Shown one piece after another: positions 23,505 to 32,368 of a stretch of DNA of 64,000 nt. Origin of the DNA: an uncultured Alphaproteobacteria bacterium (GTDB lineage: Bacteria; Pseudomonadota; Alphaproteobacteria; RF32; CAG-239); NCBI GenBank assembly GCA_910576955.1, contig CAJTJB010000001.1, forward strand, positions 124,001 through 188,000, given 5' to 3'. Each line of letters starts with the position of its first letter. Positions within the stretch are counted from its first letter, which is position 1. The notes beneath the pieces are model-generated. The model searched no databases and had not been told where the DNA came from. It worked only from the letters and a program-made list of their open reading frames with translations. Position numbers and translations under genes: made by a program.

Positions 23505-24230
23505 TTAATGCAGCCATAACGTTGTTAAATGCTCGCGGAAACTGTAATACCCGCGCGAACTGATTATCAGGTGGTCATCTATAAACATTTCCATTGTTTC
23601 AAGCGCTTTTATCAAATCTTTTGTCATGGAAATATCTGATTTGGACGGTGTGGTATCTCCTGACGGATGATTATGCGCAAGGATGATACCCTTGGCATTA
23701 TATGACAGCATTTTAGAAATGATGGTACGCGGGCTTATGACGACCGAATCCAATGTGCCGGAACTCTCGACTTCATCGCGCAAAAAACAGCCGTGCGTAT
23801 CCAAATACATTATCAGCACTTGTTCCTGCCCCTCATATCCGATACGGGAGCGGCAATATTCGGCAATTCTCTTTTTATTGCTTAACATTGGGGCATCGCG
23901 GTTTCCTAAATCTTCCCAGCAGATTTTATTGGAGCAGGCATGGCACAACGCAAACAATGCCGCCGTGTTGCTGCCGATGCCGGGGATGTTCATCAATTCG
24001 GGAATCGGCGCTGCCAAAACATTTGCCAAATTGGTATAGTGGCGGATAAGATTTTTTGCAAGCGGCTTAACATCCTTTCGCGGCAAGGCATACATCAAAA
24101 TCATTTCCAGCAATTCATAATCGGGCATTGAACGACCGCGATCTGACATAAAGCGCGCTTTCAGCCTTTGGCGATGCCCAATATAATCCGGCGTTGCGGG
24201 GGTTATGGCGATGTCATCTTCTGTATCCAT
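23505..24230 (-). CDS. radC: RadC/JAB-domain protein
   Basis: 241 aa. An N-terminal HhH-like region (LPRKDVKPLAKNLIRHY … LMNIPGIGSNTAALFALCHA) precedes a JAMM/MPN domain with the metal motif HNHPSGDTTPSKSD (His, His, Asp). Despite the historical name, the cellular role of RadC is unclear; it is a DNA-associated putative metalloprotease fold. The gene starts 17 bases after the end of map on the same strand. Confidence 0.92.
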   Translation of the reverse strand: MDTEDDIAITPATPDYIGHRQRLKARFMSDRGRSMPDYELLEMILMYALPRKDVKPLAKNLIRHYTNLANVLAAPIPELMNIPGIGSNTAALFALCHACSNKICWEDLGNRDAPMLSNKKRIAEYCRSRIGYEGQEQVLIMYLDTHGCFLRDEVESSGTLDSVVISPRTIISKMLSYNAKGIILAHNHPSGDTTPSKSDISMTKDLIKALETMEMFIDDHLIISSRGYYSFREHLTTLWLH

Positions 24231-24247
24231 ATTTTTAGTCCTTTTTT

Positions 24248-25048
24248 TTATTTTTTATACGGCGGTTTATCCAACCCTTTCGGAGAATATGTAAACACTT
24301 CGCAACCGTCTTTGGTTACGCCCAATGAGTGTTCAAACTGGGCGGAAAACGTGCGGTCTTTGGTGACGGCAGTCCAGCCGTTCGGGAGAATCGTGCCAAA
24401 CTTTTTACCAATATTTATCATCGGTTCTATCGTGAAAAACATTCCCTCTTTTATCAGCGGTCCGGTGCCTTTGCGCCCAAAATGCAAAACATTCGGCTCA
24501 TCATGAAAAACGCGCCCCAAGCCATGCCCGCAAAACATCTCTACCACAGAATAGCCGTATTTATGCGCATATTCTTCAATCACTGCGCCGATATCGCCGA
24601 ATCGGGCACCGGGGCGGACAACGTCTATCCCGCGCATTAAACATTCGTAGGTTACGTCACAGAGCCTTGTTGCTTTCAGTTTCGGCTTGCCGACATAATA
24701 CATACGGGATGTATCGCCGTACCATCCATCCAGTATCACGGTTACGTCAATATTAACAATATCGCCGTCTTCTAGTTTGCGGTCATCCGGAATGCCATGG
24801 CAAATAACATGGTTGATAGAGGTGCAGATTGTTTTCGGGTACCCGTGATAACCCAGACAGGCCGGAATGGCATTATGCGATTTAATAAATTCCCGACATA
24901 AATCATCCAGATATTCCGTTGTGACGCCAACATCTACATAATCCGTGATATAATCAAGGCATTCAGCAGCCAATTTGCCGGCTTTGCGCATTCCGTCAAA
25001 ATCAGCCGGTTCGTAAATTTTTATCCCGTTATCATCCGTAATAGCCAA
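24248..25048 (-). CDS. map: Methionine aminopeptidase type I
   Basis: Removes the initiator Met from nascent proteins. Metal ligands are visible in order: NIDVTVILDGWYGDTSRMY (two Asp), CGHGLGRVFHDEP (His), FTIEPMINIG (Glu) and SAQFEHSLGV (Glu). 266 aa, a type Ia pattern without an N-terminal zinc extension. Upstream is a divergent AT-rich region before tspO; radC follows closely. Confidence 0.96.
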   Translation of the reverse strand: MAITDDNGIKIYEPADFDGMRKAGKLAAECLDYITDYVDVGVTTEYLDDLCREFIKSHNAIPACLGYHGYPKTICTSINHVICHGIPDDRKLEDGDIVNIDVTVILDGWYGDTSRMYYVGKPKLKATRLCDVTYECLMRGIDVVRPGARFGDIGAVIEEYAHKYGYSVVEMFCGHGLGRVFHDEPNVLHFGRKGTGPLIKEGMFFTIEPMINIGKKFGTILPNGWTAVTKDRTFSAQFEHSLGVTKDGCEVFTYSPKGLDKPPYKK

Positions 25049-25200
25049 TTTTTTTACTCCTTTTTTATTTTGTTCTAGTTTTGTTTATATACCATTTATT
25101 TAAAAATGCAAATTTTTTATTATATTTTTTTGCATTTTTTCGGGATGTATTTTTCTAAATGGCGCATATATATGGAAAAATCAGTAAAACGGAGGATTTT

Positions 25201-25674
25201 ATGACATTAAAAATGATGCAGGCGCTGTATAGCTTTGTTTTGGTTTTTGTGACGGCGTGGATTTCCAAATATATCGTCGACCTCGGGCTTATCCCCTATT
25301 ATGATATGCTCGACAAGCCGGCGTTTACACCTGATAAAAAATATTTCTCATATGCATGGACGCTTATTTACATTTTGCAATTTGTGAGTTTTTATCTGGT
25401 GCTTGCCGCGCGCAAAACGCTGGAACAGTTTGATGATGCGAATGCCCTTTTTACGAGCCAGCTGTTTTTGCAGATTGTGTGGGTGTTCAGCTTTTTCTAT
25501 ATGCAGCAGCTCGGCGCTTCTGCGATTGTGATTATTTTGCTGGATATGGTGGCAGCACTGATGATGCATACATTTATCTTTATTAACTTGTGGGCGTTTA
25601 TCCTTTTATTGCCGTATCTGGCTTGGCTTATGTTTGCGACAGTGTTGAATATTTACATTTATTTTATGAATTAA
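25201..25674 (+). CDS. TspO/MBR family membrane protein
   Basis: 157 aa, five hydrophobic segments, with the family features DKPAFTPDKKYFSYAWTLIYILQFVSFYL and QIVWVFSFFYMQQ. TspO-type proteins bind tetrapyrroles and cholesterol-like ligands and act in stress or porphyrin handling. The longer frame begins at 25159, but GGAGG six bases before the ATG at 25201 fixes the start. Trp content is low for the family. It precedes alaS by about 105 bases. Confidence 0.8.
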   Translation: MTLKMMQALYSFVLVFVTAWISKYIVDLGLIPYYDMLDKPAFTPDKKYFSYAWTLIYILQFVSFYLVLAARKTLEQFDDANALFTSQLFLQIVWVFSFFYMQQLGASAIVIILLDMVAALMMHTFIFINLWAFILLLPYLAWLMFATVLNIYIYFMN

Positions 25675-25780
25675 AAAGACGCGAATCGCACTTTCCGTTA
25701 AATTTAAACTTTACATACAAAAAAAACTGCTTTATTTTAGGTGGGTTAAAAAATTTAATTTAATTTTTTGGGAAGAAAAA

Positions 25781-28405
25781 ATGACCAGCGTTAATCAAAT
25801 AAGAAAAACTTTCTTGAATTATTTTGAGAAGAACGGACACAAAATTGTGCCGGCGTCTTCTCTTGTTCCGGACAACGACCCGACATTGATGTTTACAAAC
25901 TCGGGCATGGTGCAATTTAAAAACATTTTAGCAGGAAACGAAACCAGAGAATATACGCGAGCCGCAACTTCCCAAAAAAGCGTTCGAGCCGGCGGCAAGC
26001 ACAATGACCTTGACAGCGTGGGCTATGATGTGCGCCATCACACATTTTTTGAAATGCTCGGCAACTTTTCGTTCGGCGATTATTTCAAAGAAGAGGCTAT
26101 CTACTATGCGTGGGAGTTACTCACCAAAGAATTTATGATTCCGAAAGAAAAGCTTGCGGTTACGATTTACCACACAGACGATGAGGCTTATAACATCTGG
26201 AAAAAGGTTTCCGGCTTGGCAGACGAGCGGATTATACGAATTGCCACCAAAGACAACTTTTGGCAGATGGGCGACACCGGACCTTGCGGGCCTTGCTCGG
26301 AGATTTTTTATGACCACGGACCGGAAGTTTGGGGCGGACTGCCGGGAACACCTGAAGAAGACGGCGACAGATTTATTGAAATATGGAATCTCGTATTTGA
26401 CCAGTTTGAAGATTTGCCGGACGGCTCTCGAATTAATTTGAAAAAACCCTCGATTGATACGGGAATGGGACTGGAGCGAATCGCTGCAATTTTGCAAGGC
26501 GTGCACTCCAATTTTGATACCGATACATTCAAACACCTGATTGAGGCAATTGCCAACATCGCAAACACGAATCCGAAAGGCGAGCTGCAAGCCTCGCACA
26601 ATGTGATTGCCGACCACCTGCGCGCAATGAGCTTTTTGATTGCCGACGGCGTGTTGCCCTCTAACGAAGGACGCGGTTATGTATTGCGCCGGATTATGCG
26701 CCGAGCTATGCGCCACGCATATCTTTTGGGCGTTAAAGAACCGATGATGTATAAGCTGTTGCCTACTTTGCAAAAAGAAATGGGCGAGGCTTATCCGGAA
26801 CTATATCGCTTTGAAAAACTGATTACGGAAACAATCAAAGCCGAAGAAACCCGTTTTGGCAGAACGCTCGACAAAGGTATGCGCCTGCTTGATGATGAAA
26901 CGGCACACCTCAACAAAGGCGATACGCTGAACGGCGAAACGGCGTTTAAGCTTTATGATACTTATGGTTTTCCGCTTGACCTGACCCAAGACGCTCTGAA
27001 GAACAAAGGAATCGATGTCGACGTGAACGGGTTTGATGCCGCCATGGCGAAACAAAAGGAAGAAGCACGCAAGAACTGGGCAGGCTCGGGCGATGCCGGA
27101 ACAGAAAAAATCTGGTTTGAAGTGAAAGAAAATATTGGCGGAACAGAATTTTTAGGCTACACCACAACCAAGAGCGACGGCATTGTTAAAGCTCTGGTGC
27201 AAGACAACAAAATTGTTGACAGCGTTAAAGGCAGCGAGTTCTATCTTGTTGCCAACCAGACTCCGTTTTATGGCGAATGCGGCGGACAAGTCGGCGACAT
27301 CGGCATACTCTCCGGCAAAGGGTTTAAGGCGGAAGTGTTTGACACCAAGCGCAAGCTTGACACGGTGTTTGTGCACTGTTGCCGGATGCTTGAGGGCGAA
27401 GTTAAAGTTGAGGACTTTGCCAACTTTGAGGTTAACGCAGAGAATCGGAAACGCATTTGCGCCAACCACTCGGTGACCCACTTGGCACACAAAGCTTTGC
27501 GCACGATTTTAGGCGAACACGTTATGCAAAAAGGCTCTATGGTGGCGGCTGACAGAATGCGTTTTGACATTTCCCACCATCAGCAGATTACAGCCGAAGA
27601 ATTAAAACAGGCGGAAGATATGGTCAATGAGGCTATCCGCAAGAACTATACCGTCAATACAGTTTTGATGAACCAAGACGAGGCCGTTAAAACCGGTGCG
27701 ATGGCGCTGTTTGGCGAAAAATACGGCGAGGAAGTGCGCGTGGTGACGATGGAAAAAGACGGCGAAGTTTATTCGCGCGAGCTTTGCGGCGGCACGCACG
27801 TTTGCAACACTGGCGAAATCGGCTATTTCAACATCATCGGCGAATCGGCTGTTTCAGCAGGCGTGCGCCGTATTGAGTGTGTGACCGGAAAAGGCGCGGA
27901 AGAATATGTAGATGACGTGGAATGCAAATTGCACACTGTTTGCAATACACTGAAAACCAATGTGAACGATTTGGAAGCGCGTATCAATAATCTTTTAGCT
28001 GAACGCAAGAAGATGGAAGCGGAAATCTTTAATTTAAAGAAATCGCTTGCCGGCGGCGGCGCTCATCAAAACAGCGAGGCGGAAGTCGTTAACGGCGTGA
28101 AATTTATCGGCAAGGTTATCCCCGATGTTCACCCAAAAGAGCTGAAAGCCTTTATTGATGAGATGAGTCAGAATATCGGCTCGGGCGTGATGGTTTTGGC
28201 AACCGACAAAGACGGCAAGGCTTCGATTGTGGTCGGCGTTACAAAAGACTTGGTTGGCAAATATTCGGCAGTTGATTTGGTACGCATTGCTTCGGCTGCT
28301 GTCGGCGGACAAGGCGGCGGCGGACGTCCTGATATGGCGCAAGCCGGCGGACCGGATGCCAGCAAATTGCCGCAGGCATTTGAAGAAGTCAAAAAAGCGA
28401 TGTAA
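25781..28405 (+). CDS. alaS: Alanyl-tRNA synthetase
   Basis: 874 aa, full length. Class II catalytic core begins IRKTFLNYFEKNGHKIVPASS with motif 2 near GDYFKEEAIYYAWELL and DTGMGLERIAAI as motif 3-like; the editing domain shows THLAHKALR and CGGTHV zinc ligands; the C-terminal DHHA1 domain has GGQGGGGRPDMAQAGG. Each domain is in canonical order. GGGAAG lies before the ATG. Ends at a strong terminator. Confidence 0.97.
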   Translation: MTSVNQIRKTFLNYFEKNGHKIVPASSLVPDNDPTLMFTNSGMVQFKNILAGNETREYTRAATSQKSVRAGGKHNDLDSVGYDVRHHTFFEMLGNFSFGDYFKEEAIYYAWELLTKEFMIPKEKLAVTIYHTDDEAYNIWKKVSGLADERIIRIATKDNFWQMGDTGPCGPCSEIFYDHGPEVWGGLPGTPEEDGDRFIEIWNLVFDQFEDLPDGSRINLKKPSIDTGMGLERIAAILQGVHSNFDTDTFKHLIEAIANIANTNPKGELQASHNVIADHLRAMSFLIADGVLPSNEGRGYVLRRIMRRAMRHAYLLGVKEPMMYKLLPTLQKEMGEAYPELYRFEKLITETIKAEETRFGRTLDKGMRLLDDETAHLNKGDTLNGETAFKLYDTYGFPLDLTQDALKNKGIDVDVNGFDAAMAKQKEEARKNWAGSGDAGTEKIWFEVKENIGGTEFLGYTTTKSDGIVKALVQDNKIVDSVKGSEFYLVANQTPFYGECGGQVGDIGILSGKGFKAEVFDTKRKLDTVFVHCCRMLEGEVKVEDFANFEVNAENRKRICANHSVTHLAHKALRTILGEHVMQKGSMVAADRMRFDISHHQQITAEELKQAEDMVNEAIRKNYTVNTVLMNQDEAVKTGAMALFGEKYGEEVRVVTMEKDGEVYSRELCGGTHVCNTGEIGYFNIIGESAVSAGVRRIECVTGKGAEEYVDDVECKLHTVCNTLKTNVNDLEARINNLLAERKKMEAEIFNLKKSLAGGGAHQNSEAEVVNGVKFIGKVIPDVHPKELKAFIDEMSQNIGSGVMVLATDKDGKASIVVGVTKDLVGKYSAVDLVRIASAAVGGQGGGGRPDMAQAGGPDASKLPQAFEEVKKAM

Positions 28406-28409
28406 CAGA

Positions 28410-28440
28410 AAAGCCCTCCGGTCGGAGGGCTTTTTCTTTT
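28410..28440 (+). terminator. Intrinsic terminator of alaS
   Basis: AAAAGCCCTCC/GGAGGGCTTTTT stem with GGTC loop. Confidence 0.92.
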
Positions 28441-28464
28441 GTTAGCTTGAATTTAGACTTGGGT

Positions 28465-30795
28465 TTAAGCGCAAGCTTTATCTATTTCTTCAACAAGTTT
28501 TTGCCTGATATTTTCTTTAGTATAGAAAAATTTATCATAGGTCGTCTTTGTTTCGGCTTCCAGCTGAAATCCATTTTCGACATAATGCTTTATCTTGTCT
28601 ATCACATCGTTTTCTTCAAAAACTACATTCGGCATAATGTATTTTTTATAGTCAAAACAATCCAAACTTTTTCTATCAACCCAACCGAGTTTTTTATCCG
28701 CATAATCGAGCGGGTAAAAAATAACCGGCTTATCTTGAAACATAAAATCAAACGCGACAGAAGAAAAATCTGTTACCAAACATGAACATTTTTTAATATA
28801 TTGCGAAATTTCTTCACTATCTGCCACTTTAATATTTTTATTTTCAATTCTAAAGTCAATTTTACTGTTTGTTGCTAATGCATGATGTGGCGCAAAATAC
28901 AGCTTTATATTGTGTTGCACCAAATATTGAGTAAGCTCTTGATTGTTTATCAGGCTCAATAAATTCTTTTTATACAGAGACTCTTCAAATGTTTGTGCAT
29001 TTAGTCTTCTCCAGGTTAACATCAGCAGAATGCTTTTTTCTGCTGTGGGTTTATTATCTCTCAATAAATCCCATCTAGGCAAGCCTACTTTAATAAGTTT
29101 TTCTTTTTCCCAACCATATTTTTGGAAAATTTTATATTCCATATCTGATGAAATCAAAAACTTATCAAACTTTTCAGGAAACAAATACCCCGTATCAAAA
29201 ACTCGTACCGGCATATGAGTTGGTCCATGCTGAATAAAGATATATTGCAACCATGTTGTTTGTTTAAAAAAGTTATTGACCTTAGCCGAGTTTTCACCAA
29301 AAGAGGTAATTACACATTTGCATCTTAACAGCACTTCATATATTGCATCTAAAAAATCTCCGCAATAAGAGTGAGTTTCATTTTCCAACACTATAATATT
29401 TTCCAGCTTATTCTGCTCTTTAAGCTGTTCATACAAACGAGAGTTTTTTAAAACCACATAATACACCTGTTTACCTGTGGACTTCATATACAAAAATAAC
29501 GAGTAAGCGTCAATTCCTTCAACAGTTTTATCATGCAAGCAATCAAACAATAAATAGCTGTCTTTGGAGAATTTTCTCTGTTCTTTTTGTATTTTTTTAA
29601 GATATGTTCGCTCTTTTTTACTTTGCTTTTTCACGCGCGTAAACTTAAATTTCATCCCCAATATTGTGACAATCTTGTGTTTTTTATTTTCTGGTTTTGC
29701 GATGGAAAACAGTTTAGACAGACAAAGACGAACATATTTAGTGTATTTTTCTTTAAGCACTTTCCAACGTTTAAACTTAACTTTTATCCCTAAAACAATA
29801 ATCACTTTATGCGTTTTATTTGTTGAATTTTTAATAGAGAATATTTTATTTATAATTTTAAAATATTTTCCATATCTCTCCTTAAATATAGTTTTTTTGA
29901 TATATTTATACTCTTGTGTAGGGATTTTGCCCTTTAATTTGGCAATAAATTCTTTTTGATTTTTTCTTGAAAGCTTTGGTAATGTCCAAATTGCATTCAT
30001 AGTACAAAAAAAGTTGAAATTATTCGCTAATTTTTCTTCCAGATTATACGTTTTCAATGTTTCATAAATATCCGCATAAGCTTTAAGATTAATATTAAAA
30101 TCAATCAATCTGTGCAATGTCGAACTTTTTCTCAAACGATAGATATAAAAATATTTATTTAAATAAGATATTTTTTTAGCAAAAGCCATACATTTAATGA
30201 TAAATTCACAGTCTTCAAAGCATCTGATTTTACTAAATTCAATCTGATTTATTTTTAGGAATTTAGTATTATAGATTTTATTCCAACTGTAACATGGAGA
30301 AACCAGCAATGATTTATAAATCGGCTCTTTATCAAGATTAGCCCCTGCTGGAACTGCTAGCTCCTTATATTTGTATTTTTTCACAATAGTCCACCAAAAA
30401 TTGTGTTTCCACGCTTTACCATTCCAGTCTTGTTTTTTCCAAAAATCGCAAACCACAATTTCGCTTGAAAGTGTTTTTGCCTGTATATACATTTCTTCAT
30501 ACATTGTTTCACCGACCCAGTCATCCGGATCAACAAAACCAATGTATTCTCCTTTTGCCTTTTGAATACCCAAATTTCTCGCAATTCCCTGTCCTTCGTT
30601 TTCTTTATCAAGCACAATAATCCTGTTATCCATTTTGGCATAAGCCTGCAAAATGTCTAATGAGTTATCCAATGAACCGTCGTTTATACAAATAATTTCA
30701 ATATCTTCGAGCGTTTGGTTAATTAAACTGTCTAAACATTTTGGCAAATACTCTTCTACATTATATACTGGAACAATAACAGAAATTTTAGGCAT
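28465..30795 (-). CDS. GT2 glycosyltransferase fused to CDP-glycerol glycerophosphotransferase-like domain
   Basis: 776 aa. Residues 1-330 form a GT2 domain (SVIVPVYNVEEYLPKCLDSL, IINDG-type ICINDGSLDNS, DPDDW as DXD). Residues 331-400 contain two copies of a short basic motif (HKVIIVLGIKVKFKR and HKIVTILGMKFKFTR). Residues 400-776 resemble the TagB/TagF CDP-glycerol transferase fold (FIQHGPTH, VGLPRWDLL, YFAPHHALA, LVTDFSSVAFDFMF). It probably builds a surface polysaccharide or glycerol-phosphate glycan. The gene is much more AT-rich than its neighbours, pointing to acquisition. Its start overlaps the recombinase-like gene by 8 bases. Confidence 0.85.
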   Translation of the reverse strand: MPKISVIVPVYNVEEYLPKCLDSLINQTLEDIEIICINDGSLDNSLDILQAYAKMDNRIIVLDKENEGQGIARNLGIQKAKGEYIGFVDPDDWVGETMYEEMYIQAKTLSSEIVVCDFWKKQDWNGKAWKHNFWWTIVKKYKYKELAVPAGANLDKEPIYKSLLVSPCYSWNKIYNTKFLKINQIEFSKIRCFEDCEFIIKCMAFAKKISYLNKYFYIYRLRKSSTLHRLIDFNINLKAYADIYETLKTYNLEEKLANNFNFFCTMNAIWTLPKLSRKNQKEFIAKLKGKIPTQEYKYIKKTIFKERYGKYFKIINKIFSIKNSTNKTHKVIIVLGIKVKFKRWKVLKEKYTKYVRLCLSKLFSIAKPENKKHKIVTILGMKFKFTRVKKQSKKERTYLKKIQKEQRKFSKDSYLLFDCLHDKTVEGIDAYSLFLYMKSTGKQVYYVVLKNSRLYEQLKEQNKLENIIVLENETHSYCGDFLDAIYEVLLRCKCVITSFGENSAKVNNFFKQTTWLQYIFIQHGPTHMPVRVFDTGYLFPEKFDKFLISSDMEYKIFQKYGWEKEKLIKVGLPRWDLLRDNKPTAEKSILLMLTWRRLNAQTFEESLYKKNLLSLINNQELTQYLVQHNIKLYFAPHHALATNSKIDFRIENKNIKVADSEEISQYIKKCSCLVTDFSSVAFDFMFQDKPVIFYPLDYADKKLGWVDRKSLDCFDYKKYIMPNVVFEENDVIDKIKHYVENGFQLEAETKTTYDKFFYTKENIRQKLVEEIDKACA

Positions 30796-31462
30796 GAGTA
30801 TCCTCCTTATTAATACTATTTCTCTTTAAAAAATTATATAAGCTTGCAACTGACACATTAAACTCTTTGGCTATTTTGATTTTTGGCATATCTGATTTTA
30901 GCAGACGATAAACCTCATCTTCTCTACCTGATAAAATCCTTTTGCGATTATATCTCCCTTGGCGTCCAAGTGTGAAACCTGCGGTCTTTTTCTTGGCTAA
31001 AGCACGCTTTGTAACGGCGGAGGCCATATTATAACGAATATCCAGAGCTAATTCTATTCCTTTTATGACATCTTCTGATAGTAGTTCGGTCGTAAAATGG
31101 TAATTTTCCGCTACTGAATAAATATCCAAATTGCGTGAGCGACAATATCGTAAATTATCTAAAATAATTGGTAAACGCGCGCCAAGGCATATGATATTGC
31201 TGATAATCACACCTTGATAATTTGGTAAAACTATCGACTTGATATTTTCAAACGACGAATCGACATAAATGCAAGATATATTTATATCGTTTTTAACGCC
31301 AAATTCCATTATCTCCTCATATTGGATATTATAATCAGATTTATCGTCGGTTCTTTTTATATACCCAATAAAAGAAGCTTTAGCATTCAAAATATCTGCA
31401 CAAATTCTTTTTGTGTCTTTTTCATTTGTACCAATATCAGTTCTCTGTATGTTTCCATCCAT
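30788..31462 (-). CDS. Degenerate serine-recombinase-like protein with C-terminal HTH
   Basis: 224 aa. The N-terminal half has the resolvase/invertase fold (ASFIGYIKRTDDKSDYNIQYEEI, VIISNIICLGARLPIILDNL) and the C-terminal part a resolvase-type HTH (GREDEVYRLLKSDMPKIKIAKEFNVSVASLYNFLKR). In active enzymes the first strand reads YxRVST and the third DRLGR; here they read YIKRTD and ICLGAR, so the catalytic Ser and key Arg residues are replaced. It is therefore likely a DNA-binding regulator rather than an active recombinase (inference). Overlaps the GT gene downstream by 8 bases and follows structured RNA D. Confidence 0.8.
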   Translation of the reverse strand: MDGNIQRTDIGTNEKDTKRICADILNAKASFIGYIKRTDDKSDYNIQYEEIMEFGVKNDINISCIYVDSSFENIKSIVLPNYQGVIISNIICLGARLPIILDNLRYCRSRNLDIYSVAENYHFTTELLSEDVIKGIELALDIRYNMASAVTKRALAKKKTAGFTLGRQGRYNRKRILSGREDEVYRLLKSDMPKIKIAKEFNVSVASLYNFLKRNSINKEDTHA

Positions 31463-31485
31463 ATTATCGTCCTTAATAGTTCAAA

Positions 31486-31705
31486 TAAAAACCCGCTTTG
31501 AGATGTCAAAGGCGGGCAGATGCTAGAAAACCGTATGTAAGCTAAGACGGCTCGGCTTATTGGGGCAGAGCCTTATTCACCGACATCTACCCCTTTTGAG
31601 GCATGATATCGGCACAATTTTTAAAGTCGTGTGCGCACGACCAGCTTACATTTTTATAGGGTTTTCCAGGCCCTAGGTTTTACTCTTTTCTAAGGAATAA
31701 AACCT
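31486..31705 (-). ncRNA. Structured multi-pseudoknot RNA, copy D, with terminator
   Basis: Minus strand, from its TTGCTA (31739-31734), 16-base spacer, TAGACT (31717-31712) promoter. P1 GGTTTT/AAAACC (31704-31676); P2 TAGGG/CCCTA (31675-31657); P3 ATGTAAGCT (31651-31643) with AGCTTACAT (31543-31535); P3a GTCGTG/CACGAC (31641-31626); P4 CCGATATC/GATGTCGG (31612-31580); P5 GGCTC/GAGCC (31572-31549). The P2 loop CTGGAAAA (31669-31662) pairs with TTTTCTAG (31530-31523), and GGTAGATG (31591-31584) with CATCTGCC (31522-31515). Terminator CCCGCCTTTGA/TCAAAGCGGG then TTTTT (31516-31486). Same element order as copies A-C with unrelated primary sequence. Confidence 0.65.
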
Positions 31706-31833
31706 GATATCAGTCTATTCATAATTTTATATTTAGCAAGATTTTTTTTATAAAAAATTTAAATCCGCCAAAATTTTAGCGGACTTGAGATTTAATAAAC
31801 GACGAATATTTAAATTATCTTTTTGAACTATTA

Positions 31834-32358
31834 TCAAAAGAAATAATATCTGACGCCAACGGTAAACTCCTGCACGTTTTTCTTGAAGAAATCGTCTTCG
31901 GGGAAGATGTAGCGATACATCGCGCGAATGCCGATGTTGCTTGTCGGGTTAAACTGCGCTCCGAAGCCAGCGCGGTAAGCCTTATCTTCAAAGCCTTCCA
32001 TTTTGGAGCTTAATTTGCCGCCGTCCAAAGAATATTTGCCATAGCCTACGGTTGTCAGCACTTCGACTACGCCTAAATTTAAAGTATCAAACACGGCATC
32101 CACACCATATGCCGCCGGTTTGGTTTTTGAGCCGCGCGCCGCATCGGTCGAGAAATATTTTTGATAATATCCCTCTAATGACACAAAGCCTAAAGCCTTT
32201 ACGCCGACACTTAATGCTCCACCGTTTAAGCTGTCGATATTGCCGTAGCCGTTTGGCGTTGCGGAAACATAATCAAGCCCCACATGCGGGGAAACGATTG
32301 AGGCGTGCGCATTAAAAGATAACATTGTTGCGGCAAGAGCCAGATATATTTTATTCAT
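31834..32358 (-). CDS. Outer-membrane beta-barrel protein (OmpA/OmpW-like size)
   Basis: 174 aa. Signal peptide ends NAHA at residue 19. The mature part alternates hydrophobic and polar residues in strands (VGLDYVSATP, LSVGVKALGFVSLEGYYQKYF, AGFGAQFNPTSNIGIRAMYRYIF) and ends in VGVRYYFF with the terminal Phe required for barrel insertion. It fits a small 8-strand barrel. Specific function unknown. It lies 10 bases downstream of rnd on the same strand. Confidence 0.8.
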   Translation of the reverse strand: MNKIYLALAATMLSFNAHASIVSPHVGLDYVSATPNGYGNIDSLNGGALSVGVKALGFVSLEGYYQKYFSTDAARGSKTKPAAYGVDAVFDTLNLGVVEVLTTVGYGKYSLDGGKLSSKMEGFEDKAYRAGFGAQFNPTSNIGIRAMYRYIFPEDDFFKKNVQEFTVGVRYYFF

Positions 32359-32368
32359 AGTTTACTCC

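Noticed and set aside
31523..31669. Inverted repeats flanking the region before the recombinase as an invertible promoter
   Set aside because: The repeats match RNA stems found in the same order at four other loci without a recombinase, the recombinase lacks catalytic residues, and a terminator lies inside. Not fully excluded.
31486..31720. Two-piece alphaproteobacterial tmRNA
   Set aside because: No tag-peptide reading frame (AND-type start, AA end) and no tRNA-like acceptor domain could be found.
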